8,322 nucleotides of DNA, taken from positions 1 through 8,322 of the forward strand of contig JAKPUV010000235.1 in NCBI GenBank assembly GCA_029554925.1, written 5' to 3'. Within the stretch, counting starts at the first letter, position 1. Every line of letters begins with the position of its first letter. The notes beneath the pieces were generated by a model that made no database searches, was not told the DNA's origin, and worked only from the letters and a program-made list of their open reading frames with translations. The position numbers and the translations under genes are program-made. This DNA is from Candidatus Hydrogenedentota bacterium (GTDB taxonomy: Bacteria > Hydrogenedentota > Hydrogenedentia > Hydrogenedentales > CAITNO01). Shown piece by piece: positions 1 through 4,989 of the stretch.

Positions 1-440
1 GGCCGCGCGATCATCAGCTCGGCGTCGCGCTCGGCCTTGGCATAGCGGTCACTCTCGGGCTGGAGCACCTTGTACAGCTGGCAGCAGGCTTTCACCTTGA
101 CCCAGCGGTTGTCCTGCCGAAAGCTGCGAATGCCGTCCTCAATGTCCCGCTGGATCATGCCCAGCGCGGCGCGGCCGTTCTCCGTCGCCGACATCTGCAT
201 CTTGACCCCGCTGAAACTGGCCACCACCGCGTCAACCGCATCACGGCCCATCCCCCCCTCGGCGAACAGGGTGCTCAGGTTGCCCTTGATGGTGGCGTAG
301 TGCTGTTCAGGGCTGGGCTCCGGAGGGGGCGGCGGGGCCGCGGGCTCCGGAGGCGGCGGGGGCGGTTCGGGCGTGCAGCCCGGAAACGCCGCAAACAGCG
401 CAAGCGCGCACAAAAGAACAACCGGCAGTTTCTTTCCCAT
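1..440 (-). CDS. Proline-rich secreted lipoprotein (partial, C-terminus off window)
   Basis: The reading frame is open from an ATG at 440 down to base 1, giving 146 residues with no stop, so the 3' end lies outside the window. The start is supported by GAGGA about 8 bases upstream. Residues 1-21 form a signal peptide: a short basic start (MGKK), a hydrophobic core, then FPGC with Cys22 as the likely lipidated residue. The lipobox is slightly atypical, with Phe and Pro at -3 and -2. Residues 23-46 are a rigid stalk of Pro runs broken by Glu (PPPPPPEP and PPPPPEP), which should hold the downstream domain away from the membrane. Residues 47-146 look helical and charged, without a domain I recognise; two adjacent cysteines occur in 'KACCQLYK'. 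It is divergent from the polX operon and shares its 192-base upstream region. Secreted lipoprotein is well supported; function is unknown. Confidence 0.75.
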   Translation of the reverse strand, partial: MGKKLPVVLLCALALFAAFPGCTPEPPPPPPEPAAPPPPPEPSPEQHYATIKGNLSTLFAEGGMGRDAVDAVVASFSGVKMQMSATENGRAALGMIQRDIEDGIRSFRQDNRWVKVKACCQLYKVLQPESDRYAKAERDAELMIAR

Positions 441-481
441 CACGAAAATCCTCGCGTTTTCAAAGGGGCTCCTCGTGTGCA

Positions 482-511
482 ATGCTATCACAGCCCCCGG
501 GAGGGATACAA
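482..511 (-). promoter_or_regulatory. Candidate promoter for the lipoprotein gene
   Basis: On the minus strand TTGTAT and TAGCAT are separated by 18 bases. TGA directly precedes TAGCAT, giving an extended -10 form (TGnTAGCAT). It lies about 42 bases upstream of the lipoprotein ATG. Matches to consensus are partial (3/6 and 4/6), so this is a weak call. Confidence 0.25.
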
Positions 512-551
512 TCCCGCACCCGGAAACCGGAGAGGGAAAGGGGCGCCTTTC

Positions 552-560
552 TGGTATGAT
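552..560 (+). promoter_or_regulatory. Candidate extended -10 promoter for the polX-nth operon
   Basis: TGGTATGAT fits the extended -10 pattern TGnTAtaaT with 5 of 6 core matches (TATGAT). No good -35 hexamer is visible 16-18 bases upstream, which is tolerated by extended -10 promoters. Transcription would begin near 567 and leave a leader of about 66 bases before the TTG start at 633. Confidence 0.35.
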
Positions 561-632
561 AGCCGCGCCAAGGCGGGGTCTCCGCCCGGGCGCGAAACCC
601 GCCGACAGGGCGCAAGGGAACACCGTACTCCG

Positions 633-2351
633 TTGACTGATTTCAAGGAAAACGCGGGCATCGCCGCGACGTTCACCGAGATGGGCAGGCTTCTCGAGCT
701 GTCCGCGGACGAGCCCGCGCGCGTGCGCGCGTTCCTGCGGGTCGCGGACATTCTGCTCACCTCCGCCGAGTCCGTGGGCGTGCTCGCCCGCGAGGGCCGT
801 CTGCGCGCGCTCCCCGGCATCAGCGCCGCCGCCGAACGGATCATCCTCGAATGGCTGGAAACCGGGCGGGTGGAACAGCTGGAGCGCCTGCGCCTGCGCG
901 TGCCCGAAACCGTGCTGGACCTCCTCGAGGTGGAGGTGCTCACGCCCGCCCAGGTGCGCACCCTCTCCCTGGAATGCGGCATCGCCTCGGCCGACCAGCT
1001 GCGGGAGGCCTGCCTCGCCGGACGGATCGCCGACATGGACGGGTTCGGCGTGGAGATTGAAAGCCATATCCTGCAAAGCCTCCATTCCCTCGACGAGCGG
1101 CAGGGGCGCCACCGCATCAACCTCGCCTCCGCAGAGGCGGAGCGCATGCTGGGCCATCTGCGCGCCTCGGGCACGGTGATGGAAAGCTCCGTGGCCGGAC
1201 GCGTCCGCCGCTGCCGGGAGCTGGTGGAGAAAGTCGTGCTGGTCGCCTCCGCGGACACCCCCCACGCCGCGGTCAGCGCCTTTCTCGCCACCCCCGGATC
1301 GGGGGAGGCCACCTACCGGCTGCACAGCTCCGCCAGAATCCGGATGGAGTCCGGCATACCGGCGGTCCTGCATGTGACGCAGCCCGAGCGCTTCGTCCCC
1401 TCCCTCGTCCACCATACCGGGTCCCGCGGGCACCACACCATGCTCCGCTACCATGCGGAGCGCCGCGGGCTGCGCCTCACGTCCAGCCAGCTGCTCAGGG
1501 CCGGGGGGGAGCCCGTTCCCTGCCGGGACGAGGAGGCCCTCTACCGCGCCGTGGGCCTGCCCTGGATCCCCCCCGAACTGCGGGAAAACACCGGCGAGTT
1601 CGATGTCAGGAAAACGCCCCGGCTCGTGGAGCCCGCTGACCTGCGCGGCGTCGTCCACTGCCACACCACCTGGTCCGACGGGCGGGACACCCTGGCCGAC
1701 ATGGCCCGCACGGCGCGCGAGCTGGGATACCATTACCTCGCCGTCACCGACCACAGCCAGTCGGCGGACTACGCCAACGGGCTCAACCGCGCCCGCGTGC
1801 TGAAGCAGCACGCCGAGATCGACCGGCTCAACGCGTCCCTCGCCCCCTTCCGCGTTCTCAAGGGCATCGAGGCGGAAATCCGCGTGAACGGCACGCTGGA
1901 CTATGACGACGACACCCTCGGCCTCTTCGACGTGGTCGTGGTCTCCATCCACACCGACACCGACATGAGCCGCCGCGAGGCGACGCGCCGCGTCATCCGC
2001 GCCCTGGAGCAGCCCCGCGCCATGATTCTCGCCCACCCCACCGGACGCGTGCTGCTCAGCCGGCCGGGATACCTGCTCGACATGGACGCCGTGGCGGACG
2101 CCGCCGCCGCCAACAACGTGGCCGTCGAGATTAACGCCAACCCCTCCCGGCTCGACCTCGACTGGCGCCACCTGCGCCGGGCGCGCGACCGGGGCGTCAA
2201 GTTTGTCATCGGCCCCGACGCCCACCAGACCGCCGGCCTCTGGAACATGCCCTTCGGCGTGGGCATCGCCCGCAAGGGATGGCTGACGCCGGACGACATC
2301 CTCAACTGCAAACCCGCCGGGGATTTCCTGAAATGCCTCCGAAAAGGGTGA
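633..2351 (+). CDS. polX: PolX-family protein with intact PHP domain and degenerate polymerase active site
   Basis: The protein has PolX architecture and 572 residues from the TTG at 633, close to the usual 570-580. Residues 1-150 resemble the N-terminal 8-kDa and helix-hairpin-helix region (LPGISAAAERI at 60-70; a second hairpin at 98-117 is worn down). Residues 165-310 correspond to the nucleotidyl-transferase palm, but the GS-x-RR...DID motif reads AGRVRR...EKVVL: the two metal-binding Asp positions are Lys200 and Val202, and the third palm Asp is Val245. Residues 340-572 form a PHP phosphoesterase domain with all expected ligands: His342, His344, Asp349, His374, Glu413, His440, His468, Asp529 and His531. 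In studied PolX proteins PHP gives 3'-5' exonuclease and abasic-site or 3'-end processing. I infer a nuclease without polymerase activity. The TTG start is chosen because the following residues align with PolX N-termini; AAGGGA at 614-619 is a rather distant ribosome site. An ATG at 681 is the alternative. The last 19 bases overlap nth. Confidence 0.88.
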   Translation: MTDFKENAGIAATFTEMGRLLELSADEPARVRAFLRVADILLTSAESVGVLAREGRLRALPGISAAAERIILEWLETGRVEQLERLRLRVPETVLDLLEVEVLTPAQVRTLSLECGIASADQLREACLAGRIADMDGFGVEIESHILQSLHSLDERQGRHRINLASAEAERMLGHLRASGTVMESSVAGRVRRCRELVEKVVLVASADTPHAAVSAFLATPGSGEATYRLHSSARIRMESGIPAVLHVTQPERFVPSLVHHTGSRGHHTMLRYHAERRGLRLTSSQLLRAGGEPVPCRDEEALYRAVGLPWIPPELRENTGEFDVRKTPRLVEPADLRGVVHCHTTWSDGRDTLADMARTARELGYHYLAVTDHSQSADYANGLNRARVLKQHAEIDRLNASLAPFRVLKGIEAEIRVNGTLDYDDDTLGLFDVVVVSIHTDTDMSRREATRRVIRALEQPRAMILAHPTGRVLLSRPGYLLDMDAVADAAAANNVAVEINANPSRLDLDWRHLRRARDRGVKFVIGPDAHQTAGLWNMPFGVGIARKGWLTPDDILNCKPAGDFLKCLRKG

Positions 2352-3016
2352 CCGCCGCCGAACGGGAGCGCGCGGCGAACATCTACCGCGTCCTGGAGGA
2401 ATGCTATCCGGATGTGCGCTGCACCCTCGACTACGGGAACGCCTTCCATCTCCTCGTCATGACCATTCTCGCCGCGCAATGCACCGACGCGCGCGTCAAC
2501 CTGGTCTGCCGGACCCTCTTCACCCGCTTCTCCACCCCCCGCGACTTCATGAGCGCCCCCGCCGGCGCGCTGGAGCGGGAAATCCACTCCTGCGGGTTCT
2601 TCAACCAGAAGGCGAAGTCCATCCGCGAGACTTCGCGCATCCTGGAGGAGGAGCACGGCGGCGCGGTTCCGGACACGATGGAGGCCCTGCTGCGGCTGCC
2701 CGGCGTGGGCCGCAAAATCGCCAACGTGATCCTCGGCGAATGCCACGGAAAGCCCGCCGTGATCGTGGACACGCACTGCCAGCGCCTCGCCTTCCGCATG
2801 GGATTCACCAAACGGGAGGATCCGGCGGGCGTGGAGCGCGACCTCATGCGGCTCTGGCCCGAGGAGCGCTGGACCCTCTTCTCGCACCGCATGGTCTACC
2901 ACGGGCGCGCCGTCTGCACCGCTCGTGCCCCCAAATGCGCCGAATGCCCCGTGCGGCCCCTGTGCCCCCGGAGAGGCCTCACGGCATCATCCCCAAGAAG
3001 AACAAAGGCAACATGA
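2333..3016 (+). CDS. nth: Endonuclease III (DNA glycosylase / AP lyase)
   Basis: A base-excision-repair enzyme of 227 residues. Nth removes oxidised pyrimidines and cuts the abasic strand by beta-elimination. The helix-hairpin-helix LPGVGRKIANVIL is at 122-134 with catalytic Lys128, and the catalytic Asp is Asp146 in VDTH. QCTDARVN at 49-56 matches the family's QATDxxVN segment. The C-terminal 4Fe-4S loop is complete, with Cys195, Cys202, Cys205 and Cys211 in C-x6-C-x2-C-x5-C spacing. After the cluster comes a short basic tail of about 16 residues. The ATG at 2333 is used because the family N-terminus begins here and GGGGA lies about 9 bases upstream; it sits inside the end of polX, so translation is probably coupled. 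The stop overlaps the next start (ATGA). No active-site or cluster residue is missing, so it should be functional. Confidence 0.95.
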   Translation: MPPKRVTAAERERAANIYRVLEECYPDVRCTLDYGNAFHLLVMTILAAQCTDARVNLVCRTLFTRFSTPRDFMSAPAGALEREIHSCGFFNQKAKSIRETSRILEEEHGGAVPDTMEALLRLPGVGRKIANVILGECHGKPAVIVDTHCQRLAFRMGFTKREDPAGVERDLMRLWPEERWTLFSHRMVYHGRAVCTARAPKCAECPVRPLCPRRGLTASSPRRTKAT

Positions 3017-4053
3017 CACCCGGCAAGGACCCAGCGAAGAAAAAGCCCGCAAGGAAGGCCTCTCCGGCGAGAAGAAAGCCGGCGGACCCCCATCAGCCCG
3101 ACCTGTTTGACCTGGCCGGAGAGACCCCGCCCGCGAAGCCGAAACGCCCCCGGGCCAAGAAATCCCCCGGCCCGCCCGCAGCGGAAAAAAAGCCCAAGGC
3201 TGTTACAAAGGTCGTCCCCGCGCCGCGGCAGACCCCCGCCGCCTCCCCGGCGCCCGCCGCACGGCCCGCGGCGGCGGACAAATCCAGACGGATGGAGGCG
3301 GATTACGCCGGAGGAACCCCGCCCTCCACCGTGCACGTGCCCTATCTTTTCCTGGCCGTGGCAGCCTATGTCGCCGTGGTGCTGGTCTACGACACCTTCG
3401 TCACCCGGGGCGATGTGCGCACGATCAACTGGTCGGCCTTCGCCTGGCGGCCCGCGCATCTTGCGGACCTCCTCCAGCCCTTCGCGGGACAGGGCCCCAC
3501 CAAGTGGCTCCGCGCCCCCCTGCTCGAGCGGTTCGACCTCTTCAAACTGACCGCCTGGGGGCTGATCCCCTTCCTGCTGTGCCTGTGGCGGCTCGATACC
3601 GGCTGGTTCGGCACCAGCCGGTGGAAACGCTCCGACCGCACCCTGCTCCTTGTGTGCTGCGTGATGGCCGTCGCCGCCGTGGGACTGGTCCGTTTTGTTC
3701 CCCAACTGGCCGAAATCTATCCCCCGGCCCCAAGCGGCTGGACCTTTTCAAAACGGCTCCTCATGTTTGGGGGAGGACTGTTGTGGGTCGTCTCCTGGCT
3801 GCCCGCGTACGAGTTTCTCCACCGCTACTTCCTCCTGCGCAGGGTCGCCGCCGACTTTCCCAAATATGGCTGGCTGGTCGTCCCCCTCAGCGACACGCTC
3901 TACCACCTCCAGAAACCGCCCCTGGAGGCGGCCGGCATGCTCGTCTTCTCCCTCCTCGCCACCTGGTGGACCCTCAAACGCCGCAACCTGCTCCTTCCCC
4001 TCCTCGTCCATCTGGTCATTGAGGTCGTGCTTCAGATCCTGCTCGTTGTCTGA
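3013..4053 (+). CDS. CPBP/Rce1-type membrane protein with Lys/Pro/Ala-rich N-terminal tail
   Basis: A 346-residue protein starting at the ATG that overlaps the nth stop; AAAGG lies just upstream. Residues 1-105 are low-complexity and strongly basic (AKKKPARK, PARRKP, AKPKRPRAKK), resembling histone-H1-like or AlgP-like tails and probably disordered. Residues 28-32 read QPDLF, like a sliding-clamp-binding pentapeptide. Hydrophobic segments lie near 109-127, 176-194, 209-227, 249-270, 285-298, 305-320 and 326-346. The C-terminal half resembles CPBP intramembrane proteases: motif 1 (EExxxR) appears as Y266-E267-F-L-H-R271, motif 2 supplies His298 followed by the family-like LQKPPLEA, and motif 3 supplies His333. 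The usual first Glu is Tyr and the usual HxxxN is HxxxE337, so peptidase activity is doubtful. The soluble tail is expected in the cytoplasm, but topology was not computed. Its last position in a DNA-repair operon is unexplained. Confidence 0.72.
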   Translation: MTPGKDPAKKKPARKASPARRKPADPHQPDLFDLAGETPPAKPKRPRAKKSPGPPAAEKKPKAVTKVVPAPRQTPAASPAPAARPAAADKSRRMEADYAGGTPPSTVHVPYLFLAVAAYVAVVLVYDTFVTRGDVRTINWSAFAWRPAHLADLLQPFAGQGPTKWLRAPLLERFDLFKLTAWGLIPFLLCLWRLDTGWFGTSRWKRSDRTLLLVCCVMAVAAVGLVRFVPQLAEIYPPAPSGWTFSKRLLMFGGGLLWVVSWLPAYEFLHRYFLLRRVAADFPKYGWLVVPLSDTLYHLQKPPLEAAGMLVFSLLATWWTLKRRNLLLPLLVHLVIEVVLQILLVV

Positions 4054-4069
4054 GGCCCCTCACGGGGCC
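4054..4069. terminator. Stem-loop between convergent genes, possible bidirectional terminator
   Basis: GGCCCC-TCAC-GGGGCC is a perfect 6-bp GC hairpin with a four-base loop. It starts one base after the stop of the membrane protein gene and overlaps the stop of the Rieske gene (4060-4062). Neither side has a T-tract, so termination would be weak or Rho-assisted. Confidence 0.35.
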
Positions 4070-4416
4070 CCGGGCCGGCCCGTCTCGGCAACAGTGCCCT
4101 CCGGCACGGGAAACAGAGACACCAGCACATTCTCCCCCTCGACCCGGCAATGATAGGCCCGCAGCGGGCGGCCGTCACCGCCGACACAGGCCCCCGTCGC
4201 CAGATCGTAGCGCCACCCGTGGCGCGGGCAGACCACCACGCTCCCCTCGCGGCGGCCGCCGGACAGGTCGGCCCCCTGGTGGCGGCAGCCGTTCTCCATC
4301 GCCCGCAGCACGCCCTCCCCGTCCATGTATACCCGCACATGCCGCCCCACCACCCGCACCGAACGGGACACCCCCGGGGTGAACTCCGCAACCTTCGCCA
4401 CACGCACAAACTCCAT
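4060..4416 (-). CDS. Small Rieske [2Fe-2S] protein (NirD / ferredoxin-like)
   Basis: A 118-residue soluble protein with one Rieske domain. The cluster ligands are Cys44 and His46 (CRH) and Cys63 and His66 (CPRH), separated by 16 residues between H46 and C63. The surrounding GCRHQGADLS and CPRHGWRYDLATG are typical of Rieske ferredoxins and of the small nitrite reductase subunit NirD. Size fits a stand-alone electron carrier; no oxygenase catalytic domain is fused. The start at 4416 is preferred over upstream in-frame codons because a perfect AGGAGG (4422-4427 on the plus strand as CCTCCT) sits 5 bases before it. It is divergent from the DUF1858 redox gene and convergent with the CPBP-like gene. 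No nitrite reductase large subunit or oxygenase is nearby, so the electron partner cannot be named from this window. Confidence 0.88.
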   Translation of the reverse strand: MEFVRVAKVAEFTPGVSRSVRVVGRHVRVYMDGEGVLRAMENGCRHQGADLSGGRREGSVVVCPRHGWRYDLATGACVGGDGRPLRAYHCRVEGENVLVSLFPVPEGTVAETGRPGAP

Positions 4417-4439
4417 GGCAGCCTCCTGGGCGCGGCGGG

Positions 4440-4468
4440 TTGTGCCGCGCGGCGCGCACCGGTACAAT
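4440..4468 (+). promoter_or_regulatory. Candidate sigma-70-type promoter for the DUF1858 gene
   Basis: TTGTGC (4440-4445), a 17-base spacer and TACAAT (4463-4468) form a plausible housekeeping promoter; the -10 matches consensus at 5 of 6 positions. Transcription would begin near 4475, giving a leader of about 83 bases. The same TTGTGC hexamer recurs in front of the GHKL ATPase gene. Confidence 0.5.
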
Positions 4469-4484
4469 GGCACCGTCGCCGGTG
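4457..4484. promoter_or_regulatory. Inverted repeat overlapping the -10, possible operator
   Basis: CACCGG (4457-4462) and CCGGTG (4479-4484) are exact 6-base inverted arms separated by 16 bases. They bracket the TACAAT -10 and the likely transcription start of the DUF1858 promoter. The position fits a repressor site, but short GC-rich repeats are common by chance at this base composition. Confidence 0.2.
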
Positions 4485-4557
4485 GACGGAATAACTCTAC
4501 CATCCGGGCGCGTTCTTCTTCGCATTGGCGTCAGCCGGAAACCAAAGGAGCGGAAAC

Positions 4558-4806
4558 ATGTCGGACGCGGAAAACAGCGCGAAACACTTCAGGGCGGACA
4601 TGGCGGTCGCGGAGGCCATGGCGGTTCACCCGCGGGTGGCGGAGGTGTTCGCCGCCTTCCACCTCGGCGGCTGCGCCCACTGCGGCATCAGCCACTACGA
4701 GACCATCGAGCAGGTCTGCGCCGCCTACGGCGTCGAGGTCGAAATGCTCCTTGAGGTCCTCGAGGGCATCATGGAAAAAGACCCGCTCCCCGAAGCCGGC
4801 CAGTAG
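4558..4806 (+). CDS. DUF1858 / hybrid-cluster-protein-associated redox disulfide domain protein
   Basis: An 82-residue protein that is almost entirely one DUF1858-type domain (the family also described as hybrid cluster protein-associated redox disulfide). The N-terminal helix region (MAVAEAMAVHPRVAEVFAAF, 15-34) leads into GGCAHCGISHYETIEQVC, with a CxxC pair at Cys39 and Cys42 and a further Cys54. The family is thought to serve as a small thiol redox partner or sensor, often near hybrid cluster protein; no such gene is in this window. The ATG at 4558 has AAAGGAG (4544-4550) 7 bases upstream, which settles it over an in-frame TTG at 4525. It has its own promoter candidate and is followed by a strong terminator, so it is probably monocistronic. 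It is divergent from the Rieske gene. Confidence 0.85.
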   Translation: MSDAENSAKHFRADMAVAEAMAVHPRVAEVFAAFHLGGCAHCGISHYETIEQVCAAYGVEVEMLLEVLEGIMEKDPLPEAGQ

Positions 4807-4844
4807 GCCGGACGCTTCCAGAGCCCAAATCCAGCGACGGTTCC

Positions 4845-4872
4845 GGCCGGCCCGCCCAGCGGCCGGCCTTTT
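4845..4872 (+). terminator. Rho-independent terminator after the DUF1858 gene
   Basis: GGCCGGCC (4845-4852) pairs with GGCCGGCC (4861-4868) across an 8-base loop and is followed directly by TTTT. This is an 8-bp all-GC stem, 38 bases after the stop codon. It separates the DUF1858 transcript from the ATPase gene, whose promoter candidate begins 10 bases further on. Confidence 0.75.
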
Positions 4873-4882
4873 CCATGCCCGT

Positions 4883-4912
4883 TTGTGCCCCGGCGGGGCC
4901 GGGTGCTATCCT
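4883..4912 (+). promoter_or_regulatory. Candidate promoter for the GHKL ATPase gene
   Basis: TTGTGC (4883-4888), an 18-base spacer and TATCCT (4907-4912). TGC precedes the -10, making an extended -10 (TGCTATCCT). Transcription would begin near 4919, with about 70 bases of leader. The -10 itself is only a 4/6 match; the shared TTGTGC with the promoter at 4440 adds support. Confidence 0.4.
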
Positions 4913-4989
4913 TTCCGTCCGCGACCGGACAGCCAGTCCGCCGCCCGAGGAATCCGCCTGACACCCGGAAACAGGGAGAGCCTTTCGCC

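Noticed and set aside
300..632. In-frame upstream extension of polX by 111 codons
   Set aside because: The added Arg/Gly-rich sequence is antisense to the lipoprotein signal peptide and stalk, crosses the divergent promoter region and would make the protein much longer than the PolX family.
488..1312. Long minus-strand open frame opposite polX
   Set aside because: Ser/Arg-rich composition with no domain, and it lies opposite a recognisable gene; typical of antisense frames in GC-rich DNA.
1901..2902. 333-residue minus-strand frame opposite polX and nth
   Set aside because: No family resemblance, and it covers two well-supported genes on the other strand.
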